A stretch of DNA of 64,000 nt from Pyxidicoccus caerfyrddinensis (GCF_010894405.1 NZ_JAAIYA010000008.1:310001-374000), one strand, 5' to 3'. Shown: positions 20,757-29,407, counted from the first letter of the stretch. Numbers and translations: made by a program. The notes: generated by a model not told the origin, from the sequence alone.

Positions 20757-21203
20757 TTACGCCTCGACCTCAAACGCGGCCGGCTTCTGGGCCGCGTGAG
20801 GATGGGTGTCACCCGCGTAGACCTTCAGCTTCGTCATCATCTGCCGACCGAGCGCGTTACGCGGAAGCATGCGGCGCACGGCGTTGATGACGATGTCCTC
20901 GGGGTGACGCTGGCGGAGCTTCTCCAGGTTGGTGATCTTCAAGCCACCAGGGAAACCGGCGCGGGAGTGCCGGTAGTACTGCTTGTCCTGCTCCTTCGTC
21001 CCCGTCACCTTCACCTTTTCGGCGTTGATGACGACGACGTGGTCGCCGGTATCGATGGACGGCGTGTAGATCGCCTTGTGCTTACCCTTGAGGAGGGTGG
21101 CAATCTGGCTCGCCGCGCGGCCCAGCACCTTGTCGGACACGTCAATGACGTGCCACTGGCGCTTGATGTCCCCAGCCTTCGCGCTGTAGGTCTTCTGCGA
21201 CAT
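20757..21203 (-). CDS. rplM: 50S ribosomal protein L13
   Basis: L13 is an early-assembly large-subunit protein. From ATG 21203 the 148 residues begin MSQKTYSAKAGDIKRQWHV, then VLGRAASQIATLLKGKHK, DHVVVINAEKVKVTG and a C-terminal AVRRMLPRNALGRQMMTKLKVYAG-type segment. GGAG stands nine bases upstream. A frame opens further upstream, but only this start matches the family. Transcription probably begins at the promoter at 21317-21345, giving a leader of roughly 100 bases. Confidence 0.98.
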   Translation of the reverse strand: MSQKTYSAKAGDIKRQWHVIDVSDKVLGRAASQIATLLKGKHKAIYTPSIDTGDHVVVINAEKVKVTGTKEQDKQYYRHSRAGFPGGLKITNLEKLRQRHPEDIVINAVRRMLPRNALGRQMMTKLKVYAGDTHPHAAQKPAAFEVEA

Positions 21204-21316
21204 TTCTTTGCACTCCAACTTCTCGCGGCCGCCGTGTGCATGCCAGGGGCCGCTGCTCGTGCCAAACCAACCGCGGGTCCGCCGTGAAAACTCCACGTGG
21301 CCCGGAAAGGCCGACC

Positions 21317-21345
21317 GTCCTAGTGGGTGTGGAGGATCAAGTCAA
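21317..21345 (-). promoter_or_regulatory. Sigma-70-type promoter of rplM-rpsI
   Basis: On the minus strand, -35 TTGACT (21345-21340), a 17-base spacer and -10 TAGGAC (21322-21317) lie about 115 bases upstream of the rplM start. The hairpin at 21373-21410 just upstream would insulate it from uvrD transcription. Confidence 0.6.
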
Positions 21346-21372
21346 GGTCGCTCCGCACCTCCCGTCCGGATT

Positions 21373-21410
21373 CCCCGCCCCACCCTCTCCGGGAGTCCGC
21401 ATGGGCGGGG
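21373..21410 (-). terminator. Hairpin between uvrD-like helicase gene and rplM
   Basis: CCCCGCCC (21373-21380) pairs perfectly with GGGCGGGG (21403-21410). It lies about 20 bases past the helicase stop and upstream of the rplM promoter. There is no T-tail, so the call rests on position and stem strength. Confidence 0.45.
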
Positions 21411-21428
21411 CTGACGGGGGGCGCTCCC

Positions 21429-23525
21429 CTACCCGCCCGCCCCTCCCGAAGGCCCCGCGGGCCGGCTGGGAGCCGCCCCAGGCGCCGGCCCGGAGCCGCC
21501 CGGCTGGGGCTTCTTGAAGCGCTCCTTGAGGTTGGCGAAGAAGTTCTTCTCCTCCGTGGTGGCGGGGCCCTGACGCGGTGCTTCCAGGTCCACCTTCTCC
21601 ACGACCTCCGGGGGGAGGTCCTCCAGGAAGCGGGACGGCGTGCGGGGTACCTCCTTGCCGCGCTTGGTCCGGACGTTGGCGCGGGTGAGGTACAGGACCT
21701 CCTTGGCGCGGGTGATGCCCACGTAGCAGAGGCGCCGCTCCTCCTCGAGGTTCTGCGCCTCGCCCTGCATGCCGCCGTGCGGCATCAGGTCCTCCTCCAT
21801 GCCGATGAAGAAGACGAGCCGGTACTCCAGGCCCTTGGAGGCGTGCACCGTCATCAGCGTGACGCGGCGGTTGCCCCCGGGCACCTCCTCCTCTTCCTGG
21901 CGCGTGTCCAGGCTCAGGCGGTTGAGGTAGGTGAGGAGGCTGGCCTTGGGGCCCTCGCGCTTCTCGAAGTTCTCCAGCGAGTTGATGACCATGTCCACGC
22001 TCTTGAGCTTCTTGTCCGCGATGGTGGAGGACGTCGCGTGGGCGCGCGTGGCCTCGGCGAAGCCAATCTCCTCCAGCAGCTTGCGCGTGGCCGTGGCGAG
22101 CTGGCCGTACTCGTACGCGTCGCGGTAGCGCTCGATCATCTCCACGAACTCGAGCACCTTGCCCCCGGCGCCGGGCGGCAGGTCTTCGTACTGGTCGGCC
22201 TTGCGCATCACCGTCCACAGCGTGACGCCCTCGCCGCGCGCGTGGACGGCCAGCCGCTCCATCGTCACGTCACCGATGCCGCGCGACGGCACGTTGACGA
22301 TGCGCAGGAGCGAGATTTCGTCCAGCTTGTTCACGATGACCTTGAAGTACGCGATGACGTCCTTCACCTCGCGCCGGTCGAAGAACTCGCTGCCGCCCAC
22401 GACCTCGTAGGGGATGCTCTTCTCGCGCAGCATCTCCTCGATGGGGTGCGACTGGCCGTTGGTGCGGTAGAGCACGGCGATGTCGTCCGCGGGGACGCCC
22501 AGTGCCATGTGCTTCTGGATTTCGTGCGCGACGAAGCGGGCCTCCTCCTCGTCGTTGGGGCAGCTCACCACCTTCACCTTCGGCCCGCCCGAGCGGTCGG
22601 TCCACATCTGCTTGGCCTTGCGCTCGGGATTCTTCGCGATGACGGCGTTGGCCGCGTCCAGCACCATCTGGACGGAGCGGTAGTTCTGCTCCAGCCGCAC
22701 CTCCTTCCCTCCCGGGAAGAAGCGGTCGAAGTCGAGGATGTTGCGCACCTCGGCGCCGCGCCACGAGTAGATGCACTGGTCGTCGTCACCCACCGCGCAC
22801 ACGTTGCGCTGCTCACCGGCCAGCAGCTTGAGCAGCTCCAGCTGGGCGGTGTTGGTGTCCTGGAACTCGTCCACCAGCAGGTAGCGGAAGCGCCGCGTGT
22901 ACTTGGCGTAGAGGTCCGGGAACTCGCGCAGCAGGCGCGCGGGAAGGAGCAGGAGGTCGTCGAAGTCCACCGAGCCCTGCGCCTTCAGCGCGAGCTGGTA
23001 GTCCGGGTAGACGAGATGGGTGATGAGGTCGTAGTCGTCGCCGATGCCCTCCGGCTTGGGCTCGGGCGTCTTGCCCGAGTTCTTCGCCTTGGAGATGAGC
23101 GTGAGCACCTTGCGCGCGTCGAAGGCGCGGTCGTCGATTTTGTGCTCGCGCATGGCGCGCCGGATGTTGGCGAGCTGGTCGCCCATGTCCGCGATGGCGA
23201 ACTTCTTCGGCCAACCCAGGCGGTGGATGTCCTCGCGGAGGACCTCCGCACCGAAAGCGTGGAAGGTGCACACCAGCACGCCCTGCGCACGCGGGCCCGC
23301 CATGTGGACCAGGCGCTCCTTCATCTCCGTCGCCGCCTTGTTGGTGAAGGTGACGGCGAGCACGTTGCGGGCCATGAGGTGGCCCGGCCGCTCGTTGAGC
23401 AGGTGGACGATGCGGTGGGTGATGACGCGAGTCTTGCCGCTGCCAGCGCCCGCCAGCACGAGGAGCGGACCCTGGAGGGTGACCACGGCCTCGCGCTGCG
23501 GAGGGTTGAGCTTCGAGAGGTCCAT
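21429..23525 (-). CDS. UvrD/PcrA/Rep-type superfamily 1 DNA helicase
   Basis: This is a 3'-5' DNA helicase that acts in repair and in clearing replication and transcription conflicts. The 698 residues from ATG 23525 begin MDLSKLNPPQREAV, the usual PcrA/UvrD opening. Helicase motifs are AGAGSGKT (about 26-32), the Ia-type VTFTNKAATEMKER, DEFQDTN, GDDDQCIYSWRGA, EQNYRS, and motif V/VI LMTVHASKGLEYRLVF and CYVGITRAKEVLYL. The C-terminal tail is Pro/Gly-rich. The frame is open for a further 79 codons upstream, but nothing there resembles the family. It is divergent from the lipoprotein gene at 23560. I cannot separate UvrD from PcrA or Rep by eye. Confidence 0.94.
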   Translation of the reverse strand: MDLSKLNPPQREAVVTLQGPLLVLAGAGSGKTRVITHRIVHLLNERPGHLMARNVLAVTFTNKAATEMKERLVHMAGPRAQGVLVCTFHAFGAEVLREDIHRLGWPKKFAIADMGDQLANIRRAMREHKIDDRAFDARKVLTLISKAKNSGKTPEPKPEGIGDDYDLITHLVYPDYQLALKAQGSVDFDDLLLLPARLLREFPDLYAKYTRRFRYLLVDEFQDTNTAQLELLKLLAGEQRNVCAVGDDDQCIYSWRGAEVRNILDFDRFFPGGKEVRLEQNYRSVQMVLDAANAVIAKNPERKAKQMWTDRSGGPKVKVVSCPNDEEEARFVAHEIQKHMALGVPADDIAVLYRTNGQSHPIEEMLREKSIPYEVVGGSEFFDRREVKDVIAYFKVIVNKLDEISLLRIVNVPSRGIGDVTMERLAVHARGEGVTLWTVMRKADQYEDLPPGAGGKVLEFVEMIERYRDAYEYGQLATATRKLLEEIGFAEATRAHATSSTIADKKLKSVDMVINSLENFEKREGPKASLLTYLNRLSLDTRQEEEEVPGGNRRVTLMTVHASKGLEYRLVFFIGMEEDLMPHGGMQGEAQNLEEERRLCYVGITRAKEVLYLTRANVRTKRGKEVPRTPSRFLEDLPPEVVEKVDLEAPRQGPATTEEKNFFANLKERFKKPQPGGSGPAPGAAPSRPAGPSGGAGG

Positions 23526-23559
23526 TGCGCGCCGGCCAGGGATACCCTTTGATTCGTCC

Positions 23560-24120
23560 GTGCGCGACCCCTTCCTCCGGCTCTCCGCCGTTTTTCTAGC
23601 GCTCGGCGTGGGCGCGGGTTGCATGGACCACACCAGCGCCCCGACGGAGGTGACACCGTCCGTCCCGGCGGCGAGCGCGCCCTGCGTGTACTTCAAGCAG
23701 TTGGCGCCCTTCCTGCCGGAAGCGCTGGACGGCTTCACCGTGGCGCGCACCCAGGGCTCCACCGGGAAGTACGGCGAGGTGTCCGTGTCCGAGGCCGAGC
23801 GGCTCTACACGCGAGGTGAGGGGCGAGAGGTGAAGGTGCGCATCGTGGACACCACGATGGGCGGGAAGATTGGACAGGCCATCCGCGAGGCCGCGGACCG
23901 GTCGAAGGGCAAGGCGCCGAGCGACCCGGCGGCCCCCATCCACTGGAACGACGCGGTGGGCTTCGTGAGGTACGACGCGGAGGAGTCGCTGGCCGAGGCG
24001 AACCTCCTGGTGGGAGACCGCTTCGTGGTGGCCGTCACCAGCCGGGGCTTCCCCGGCACCGTGGAAGTGCGGCGCGTGGCGCGAGGCATCGACCTGGCCG
24101 GGCTGGCTCGGCTGCAGTGA
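23560..24120 (+). CDS. Small lipoprotein of unknown function
   Basis: I do not recognise the family of this 186-residue protein. It starts at GTG 23560 with a hydrophobic signal and lipobox VGAGC (Cys21), then a Ser/Thr/Pro linker. The folded domain (about 45-186) has two positions resembling repeats: FTVARTQGSTGKYGEVSVSEA and VRIVDTTMGGKIGQAIREA. It lies 34 bases from the divergent helicase gene. The Cys-repeat gene begins 28 bases after its stop, so the two probably form an operon. Confidence 0.75.
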   Translation: MRDPFLRLSAVFLALGVGAGCMDHTSAPTEVTPSVPAASAPCVYFKQLAPFLPEALDGFTVARTQGSTGKYGEVSVSEAERLYTRGEGREVKVRIVDTTMGGKIGQAIREAADRSKGKAPSDPAAPIHWNDAVGFVRYDAEESLAEANLLVGDRFVVAVTSRGFPGTVEVRRVARGIDLAGLARLQ

Positions 24121-24148
24121 AACCCGACATGGGCAAGGAGTGTCCCTG

Positions 24149-24643
24149 GTGGTGAAGGAGAAAGGAACGCGGCCCCAGGTGGACCCGCTCGCGGAGGAGA
24201 AGGCCGCGCGCGCGGTAGTGGCCACGCTGGGCAAGCGGGAGTTCCTGGAGCAATTCCAGAAGCTGACCAAGAGCTACGCGACGGACCCGGGCAACCCCGG
24301 CTCCTACGCGTGCGAGGGCTGCCAGCGCTGCGCGAACTGCATGTTCTGCAAGGACTGCGACAGCTGCTTCCAATGCACCCACTGCACCCGGTGCGAGCTG
24401 TGCAACAACTGCTCGCACTGCGTGGAGTGCAAGAGCTGCCACGCGTGCGCCTACTGCGTGCAGAGCGAGAACTGCACCAGCAGCGCGTACCTGGTGCTCA
24501 GCCGCAACCTGCAGGACTGCAACTACTGCTTCGGCTGCGTGGGCCTGGCCAAGAAGGACTTCCACATCCTCAACGTCCCCTTCCCGAGGACGGAGTACTT
24601 CAAGGTCGTGGGCCGGCTGAAGAAGGAGCTGGGGCTGCCGTAG
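24149..24643 (+). CDS. Cys-every-third-residue repeat protein, function unknown
   Basis: The 164-residue protein has a charged helical N-terminal region (about 1-50). It then has a block in which 17 cysteines occur at exactly three-residue intervals from Cys55 to Cys103 (CEGCQRCANCMFC and so on). Further cysteines at 109, 124, 127 and 130 bring the total to 21. The C-terminus (about 131-164) is Cys-free and ends in a basic helix. Similar myxobacterial proteins have carried an uninformative annotation (CaiB/BaiF), which this sequence does not support. There is no signal peptide, so the cysteines are probably reduced in the cytoplasm and could bind metal. The start is GTG 24149, with AAGGAG eight bases upstream. 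GTG 24140 overlaps that site and is unlikely. Confidence 0.82.
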   Translation: MVKEKGTRPQVDPLAEEKAARAVVATLGKREFLEQFQKLTKSYATDPGNPGSYACEGCQRCANCMFCKDCDSCFQCTHCTRCELCNNCSHCVECKSCHACAYCVQSENCTSSAYLVLSRNLQDCNYCFGCVGLAKKDFHILNVPFPRTEYFKVVGRLKKELGLP

Positions 24644-24662
24644 CGGCCCCCGCGCCGCGTGG

Positions 24663-25850
24663 CTACAGGGCCCTCACGTAGAGGGCCTTGAGGTACTCGG
24701 TCTCCAGCAGGCCACCGAGCACCGGGTGGTCCAGCCCGGCGCCGCGGCGCTCCAGAATCTGCACCGGCCGCTTCGCATCCGCGGCGGCCGCGAGCACCAT
24801 CTCCTCGAAGCCGGCGCGGTCCAGCTTGCCCGAGCAGGAGCAGGTGACGAGCAGCCCGTCCGGCTTGAGGCAGCGGAAGGCGCGCAGGTTCAGCTCGTGG
24901 TAGGCGCGCAGCGCGGTGGCCAGGCCCTCGCGGCGCTTGGCCAGGCCGGGCGGGTCCAGCACGATGGTGTCGAAGCGGCGGCCCTCCGTGTCGAAGCGGC
25001 GCAGCACGTCGAAGGCGTTGGCGTTCTCCACACTGACGTTGGCACGGCCGTTGGCCTCGGCGTTGGCCTTCGCGCGCTCGGCGGCCTTCGCGTCCTGCTC
25101 CACCGCGAGCACCGAGGTGCAGTTGCGCGAGAGCGAGAGGGCGAAACCACCGTGGTAGCTGAAGAGGTCCAGCCCCTCGCCGCGCGCCAGCTCTCCGGCG
25201 CGCAGGTGGTTGTCCACCTGGTCCAGGAAGGCGCCCGTCTTCATGTCCCCGAGGAGGTCCACCTCGAAGCGGCTCGCGCCCTCATGGTACGTGAAGCGCG
25301 CCTCGCCCTCGCCATGGAGGAGGCGCGCCTCGCGGGGCAGGCCCTCGAAGTCGCGGCCGGAGCCGTCGTCCCGGGCCACCACGTGGGTGGCGCCGGTGAG
25401 CTCCACCAGCATGCGCGCCAGCGACTCCTTGCGCGCGTCCATGCCCTCGGAGAGCGTCTGCAGCGTGAGGCCCTTCCCGTAGCGGTCCACGAAGAGGCCG
25501 GGCAGCAGATCCGCCTCGCCGTGCACCAGGCGCAGGCCGTCGCGGCCGGACAGTGGCGCGCGGCGCGCCAACGCGGCCTCCAGCCGGCGGCGGAAGAAGG
25601 CGTCGTTCACCGGCTCCTCGGCGGGGCCCTTGCGCGTGAGCAGGCGCAGCGCCAGCGGCGAGCGGCGGGCGTAGAGCGCCTGGCCGATGGGGTTGCCCTG
25701 CGAGTCCACCACCAGCACCACCGCGCCGGGGCCCTTCACGTCGGGCGGGGCGGCCAGCTCGGTGCGGTACAGCCAGGGGTTGCCATGGCGGAGCGACTTC
25801 GCGCCCTTGGGGGTGGTGCGCGCGACGGGAAGTGCTGCTTGGGGGGGCAT
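24663..25850 (-). CDS. RlmI-like 23S rRNA (cytosine-C5) methyltransferase
   Basis: RlmI-type enzymes methylate a cytosine of 23S rRNA (C1962 in Escherichia coli). The 395 residues hold an N-terminal PUA-like region with LRHGNPWLYRTE and GQALYARRSPLALR. A linking domain carries GRDGLRLVHGEADLLPGLFVDRYG. A Rossmann methyltransferase domain (about 190-390) follows with GEGLDLFSYHGGFAL, VEQDAKAAERAKANAEANG and LDPPGLAK, and a catalytic-Cys-like TCSCSGKL. Upstream, a GTG at 25862 overlaps the stop of the preceding gene (GTGA) and is an equally possible start. The pair is on one transcript either way. Confidence 0.9.
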   Translation of the reverse strand: MPPQAALPVARTTPKGAKSLRHGNPWLYRTELAAPPDVKGPGAVVLVVDSQGNPIGQALYARRSPLALRLLTRKGPAEEPVNDAFFRRRLEAALARRAPLSGRDGLRLVHGEADLLPGLFVDRYGKGLTLQTLSEGMDARKESLARMLVELTGATHVVARDDGSGRDFEGLPREARLLHGEGEARFTYHEGASRFEVDLLGDMKTGAFLDQVDNHLRAGELARGEGLDLFSYHGGFALSLSRNCTSVLAVEQDAKAAERAKANAEANGRANVSVENANAFDVLRRFDTEGRRFDTIVLDPPGLAKRREGLATALRAYHELNLRAFRCLKPDGLLVTCSCSGKLDRAGFEEMVLAAAADAKRPVQILERRGAGLDHPVLGGLLETEYLKALYVRAL

Positions 25851-25858
25851 CGGGCTTT

Positions 25859-27118
25859 TCACTCCAGGCCGCGCGCGGCCAGCTCTTCATCGTCCTCGCC
25901 GCGAAGGTGCCCGATTTCGTGCAGCAACGTCACGCGAATCTGCTCGCGCAGCTCATCGGACGTCCGCACCGCGCGCGCCAGGTTGCGCCGGTAGAGCACC
26001 ACGGAGCGGCACGGCGTCTCGGTGCCGTCGCAGGGCTCGCCCAGCGGGGGGCCCCGGAAGAGGCCCAGAATCGTCGGCGACAGCGGGGGCTGGTTGGCCA
26101 GCAAATCTCCGTCCGCGGGCAGCTCCTCCGCGGTGACGGGCACGCCCTCCAGGTCGCCACGCATGTCGGCGGGCAGCGCGGCCACGGCGCGCGTCACCTC
26201 GGCGCGGAAGTCCGCCTCCGAGGGCAGGGGCGGCGCGGGGAAGTCCTCCGGAGCCAGCTGCCGGGCCTTCTCGAAGTGCGTCTGCGCCAGCTTCCACTTC
26301 CCCTCGCGCTCCATCAGCAGCCCGAGGTGCTGGTACGCGTGCGCGGCGCGCTCCTCGTCGTCCACCAACGTGGAGAAGGCCGTCCGCGCCTCCGCGAAGC
26401 GGCACAGCTCGAAGAGGGCGAGGGCGCGCTCGTAGAGGGCCTCCTTGCTGCCCGGCTCGCGGGCCAGGACGATGGCGGCGCGCGCGAGGGCCTCCTCGGA
26501 CTCGCCGAGGTCGTTGAACGCCATGGCCGCCACCAGAGCGAGGTGCGGCACCAGCTCCGGCGGCGTACCGGGCTGGGACAGGCCGCGCTCGGCGTAGAGG
26601 GCGCCCAGTTCGTCGCGCTCGCGCGTGGAGGGCAGCTGCACGGCGTACAGGTGCGCCGAGCCGAGCAGCGCATCCGCGTCTCCCGGGTCGATGGCGAGCG
26701 CGCGCGCATAGGCGAGCTGTGCCTCAGTCTCACGGCCGAGGGCGGCGAGCGCCACGCCGCGCTCGGCGTGGGCAGGGGCGAGGTCCGGCTCCAGGGCGGC
26801 GGCCTGCGCGGCGCAGGACAGGGCTTCCTCGAAGCGGCCGTCGTCGAAGTAGCGGCGGGCCGCGTCCAGCGGGGCCGTGCCCTCCGCGCGGCATACGGCA
26901 AGCGGCTGCACCCGGTGGGTGGCGTCTCCGGGCGTCATGACAGGAGCGTCTCCGGAGCCCGGGGAGCCCGGGGAGCCCTGGGCGCCCGGGCCCGGCGCGG
27001 CGGAGGCACCCACGGAGGACAGGGCTGGAGCGCCCGCGTCCGGCACCGCCGGGGCCGGGGCGTTCCGCTTACAGGCAGACAGGAGGAGACAGAGGGCGAG
27101 CAGACAGCGCCGCGACAT
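25859..27118 (-). CDS. TPR lipoprotein fused to a minimal zincin metallopeptidase
   Basis: The 419-residue protein begins with a lipoprotein signal, lipobox LSAC, and a Pro/Ala/Gly-rich linker. TPR-like helices span about 80-270. The C-terminal domain (about 290-419) carries HEIGHLRGEDDEEL, the HExxHxxGxxD arrangement of the metallopeptidase family once called DUF1025. The frame is open further upstream, but ATG 27118 places the signal peptide correctly. The predicted location is the periplasmic face of a membrane. No substrate can be named. The stop overlaps the alternative GTG start of the RlmI-like gene. Confidence 0.85.
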   Translation of the reverse strand: MSRRCLLALCLLLSACKRNAPAPAVPDAGAPALSSVGASAAPGPGAQGSPGSPGSGDAPVMTPGDATHRVQPLAVCRAEGTAPLDAARRYFDDGRFEEALSCAAQAAALEPDLAPAHAERGVALAALGRETEAQLAYARALAIDPGDADALLGSAHLYAVQLPSTRERDELGALYAERGLSQPGTPPELVPHLALVAAMAFNDLGESEEALARAAIVLAREPGSKEALYERALALFELCRFAEARTAFSTLVDDEERAAHAYQHLGLLMEREGKWKLAQTHFEKARQLAPEDFPAPPLPSEADFRAEVTRAVAALPADMRGDLEGVPVTAEELPADGDLLANQPPLSPTILGLFRGPPLGEPCDGTETPCRSVVLYRRNLARAVRTSDELREQIRVTLLHEIGHLRGEDDEELAARGLE

Positions 27119-27226
27119 GGGCCGCCAGGGTACGGCATCACCCCGTGGGCGTGAAGCGGGGACGTGCATGCCCGCCCGCCTGGCGGCATCCTGCGTGAAG
27201 TGGAGGTCCACCCGGTTGGAAGCCCT

Positions 27227-27808
27227 ATGAGAGACCTGATTCTGGCGTCAACTTCGAGCGCCCGGCGGGCCCTGATGGACGGGCTGGGCATCCCCTACCG
27301 CACCGAGGCCCCGCGGGTAGACGAGCACGTGTCCCCCCACCTGTCGGCCGCAGAGGCCGTGCGGGAGCTGGCCGTGCGCAAGGCCCGCGCGGTGAAGGAC
27401 CGCAACCCGGGCGCGTGGGTGCTGGGGGCGGACCAGCTCGTGGAGGTGGGCGGCGAAATCCTCACCAAGCCCGCCGACCGGGACGCCGCGCGGCGGCAGC
27501 TCGGCAAGCTGCTCGGGCGCGGCCACGACATCCACACCGGTGTGTGCCTGCTGGGGCCGGGCGGCCACATCACCGAGGCCGTGGAGCGCGCCCGCCTCAC
27601 CTTCTACCGCGTGCCGGCGGACGAGCTGGAGCGCTACCTGGACCTGGACGAGTGGCACGGCTGCTGCGGCAGCTACCGGGTGGAGGGTGCCGGACAGGCG
27701 CTGCTGGAGCGGCTCGAGGGAGACCGCTCCAACGTGCAGGGCCTGCCCATGGTGGCCGTGGTGCGGCTCTTGCGGCAGGCCGGCTTCCCCTTCTTCGAGC
27801 CCCGGTAG
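27227..27808 (+). CDS. maf: Maf-family nucleoside triphosphate pyrophosphatase
   Basis: Maf proteins hydrolyse dTTP/UTP or modified pyrimidine triphosphates and have been linked to cell division arrest. The 193 residues start [18 protein letters not shown], a variant of the usual ASASPRR motif. They continue with [18 protein letters not shown] (the GADTxV-type motif with Gln in place of Thr) and HDIHTGVCL. The C-terminal half has [12 protein letters not shown] and [11 protein letters not shown], both expected. ATG 27227 has TGGAAG upstream. It is divergent from the lipoprotein at 27118 and convergent with the DHH gene, three bases apart. Confidence 0.9.
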   Translation: MRDLILASTSSARRALMDGLGIPYRTEAPRVDEHVSPHLSAAEAVRELAVRKARAVKDRNPGAWVLGADQLVEVGGEILTKPADRDAARRQLGKLLGRGHDIHTGVCLLGPGGHITEAVERARLTFYRVPADELERYLDLDEWHGCCGSYRVEGAGQALLERLEGDRSNVQGLPMVAVVRLLRQAGFPFFEPR

Positions 27809-27811
27809 GCT

Positions 27812-28774
27812 TCAGCCCGCGGTGGACAGCTCCGCGAGGATTTCGGCGTACGCGGCGCGGGCCTTGTCCGCCTGGTCCGCCTTGAAGCTGGCGGCGGCGA
27901 CGACGGGGTGCCCGCCCCCGCCGTAGCGGCCGGCGATGGCGGCCAGGTCGTGCTGGCGCAGCTCGGGCTTCCACGGGTTGGAGCCGAGCGACACCTTCGC
28001 GCGCGAGGCCCCCTTGCCCACCCACAGCGTGTAGCGCGCGTCCGGGTAGAGGGCGTAGGCGATGAACTTGTTGAGGCTGTCCACGCCCTCGTCCACCAGG
28101 TCGAAGAAGACGACGCCGCGCTCGTAGCGGGCCTTCGCGCGCACCAGGTCGATGTGGCCGCGGTGGCGCTCCAGCAGCGGGGTCAGCGGCGCGGCGATGA
28201 GCGGCGAGGCGGCGATGGCCGCGAGCGGCTCGGACTGCATGCGGCGGATGACTTCCGGGATGAGGGCCGGGTCCTTGTTGGCCTCCAGCACCGTCATGAT
28301 GCGCAGCGCGGGCTCCTCCAGGGCCACCGCCATCTGCGGCGTGGGGAACTGCGCGCCATCGATGAGTTCCGCCCAGTGGATGAGCTCCGCCATGGGCGAG
28401 GCGTCCCAGCCGAAGCGCTCGCGCGCCACGTCCGCGAGGTACTTCGTGCAGCTCTTGCGGTGCGCGTCGTGGAACTTGCGGCCGCTGGTGTCCGCGCGGA
28501 AGTGCGCTTCGTCGCCGGGCTGCTGAAAAGCTGAGACATGGTGGTCGAACCACCACGTCAGCCGCGCGTCCTGGCTGTAGCGGAAGTCGACGATGACATT
28601 CTCCTCGCCGGTGAAGACGGCCGGGTCGATGCCCTCGGCCCCCGGCTTGTGCGCGAGCCCCAGGTACCGGAAGGCCGCGTCCGGGCGGAGGCGCTCCCGG
28701 TAGAAGCGCGAGAAGACGGCCGCGCTGGCGGCGCCGTCGAAGCAGCTGTCGTGGAAGAGGACCTGGACGTTCAT
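27812..28774 (-). CDS. DHH-family phosphoesterase
   Basis: The 320 residues begin VQVLFHDSCFDGAASAAVF, a DHH-type metal-binding N-terminus. Motif II lies in NVIVDFRYS and the namesake motif in FDHHVSAF. The C-terminal DHHA1-like region ends RYGGGGHPVVAAASF, the glycine-rich substrate-binding loop. Relatives hydrolyse nano-RNAs, cyclic dinucleotides or pAp; the substrate here is not evident. GGGAG lies seven bases before ATG 28774. There is no RecJ extension or CBS domain, so it is a compact stand-alone member. Confidence 0.85.
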   Translation of the reverse strand: MNVQVLFHDSCFDGAASAAVFSRFYRERLRPDAAFRYLGLAHKPGAEGIDPAVFTGEENVIVDFRYSQDARLTWWFDHHVSAFQQPGDEAHFRADTSGRKFHDAHRKSCTKYLADVARERFGWDASPMAELIHWAELIDGAQFPTPQMAVALEEPALRIMTVLEANKDPALIPEVIRRMQSEPLAAIAASPLIAAPLTPLLERHRGHIDLVRAKARYERGVVFFDLVDEGVDSLNKFIAYALYPDARYTLWVGKGASRAKVSLGSNPWKPELRQHDLAAIAGRYGGGGHPVVAAASFKADQADKARAAYAEILAELSTAG

Positions 28775-29164
28775 GGCGAGGCTCCCTTATCGCAACGCGA
28801 CTTCCACGTCAGGGCGGCCTCGAATCCCACTCGGGAGCATGACCCTGGAGGGCGAGAAAGTCGGGTGACAGTGGGGTCATACAGACCTGCCCTACGGACG
28901 CTTTTGGGCAGCTGCCAGAACCTTGACTGTTGAACGAAACGTCGAGATTGCGAGCCCAACTGAACGAAAAAACTCGACAGAACGGAACACCACCCCGGAG
29001 GGCACCCCGCCATTTCACCGTGCGTGTCGCGGAAACCCGCTATCCGACTGGGGAAAAGTGCGCCATGTCACACCGGGCAGGTAGCCAGGCCTCTGGCACT
29101 CCGTCTGCATATGTCAGACCCCAAGTGTACTCACCCGTGCAGCGCGACGTGGTGGGAGGAACAC
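28775..29164. other. Divergent intergenic region with direct repeats
   Basis: This 390-base gap lies between divergent genes. It is less GC-rich than its surroundings near 28920-28990. It holds a TTGACT hexamer (28923-28928), two copies of TGAACGAAA exactly 30 bases apart (28931 and 28961), a related GAACGGAA at 28980 and a 10-bp palindrome GGCAGCTGCC (28907-28916). This looks like a regulated promoter for the small gene at 29165. The rest shows nothing recognisable. Confidence 0.4.
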
Positions 29165-29407
29165 ATGGCCAAGAGGACGACACGCAAGAGCGGGACACTC
29201 ACCCGGCAGGGACGAAGGGTGATGCCGGCGCTGCGGCGGACCGCCCAGCGGGCCCGGGCAGTGGCGGAGAAGGCCCACCTCACGGTGGGAGAGGTCATCG
29301 CGGCGGCCTTCGACACCTCCGGCGGAGAGCTGGGGGAGGTCCTGGAGTTGGTGACTTCGCCGCAGATGACCCGGGCGCTGGGGCGCCGCATCATCCTGGA
29401 GGGATAG
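29165..29407 (+). CDS. Small basic protein of unknown function
   Basis: The 80-residue protein has a strongly basic N-terminus (MAKRTTRKSGTLTRQGRR) and a helical C-terminal half (VGEVIAAAFDTSGGELGEV, then TSPQMTRALGRRI). GGAGG stands six bases before ATG 29165, an excellent site, which makes it a real gene despite its size. I do not recognise a family. A nucleic-acid-binding role is conceivable from the basic end only. The 29408-29705 stretch after it holds only the hairpin at 29642. Confidence 0.75.
   Translation: MAKRTTRKSGTLTRQGRRVMPALRRTAQRARAVAEKAHLTVGEVIAAAFDTSGGELGEVLELVTSPQMTRALGRRIILEG

Noticed and set aside
24310..24681. Alternative frame (123 codons) within the Cys-repeat gene
   Set aside because: Arg/Leu-rich shadow created by the nine-base DNA period; the ribosome-binding site supports only the Cys-rich frame.
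28931..28969. LexA box upstream of the small basic gene
   Set aside because: Only the GTTCA half fits the M. xanthus consensus as I recall it; the other half does not, so a LexA call is not justified.
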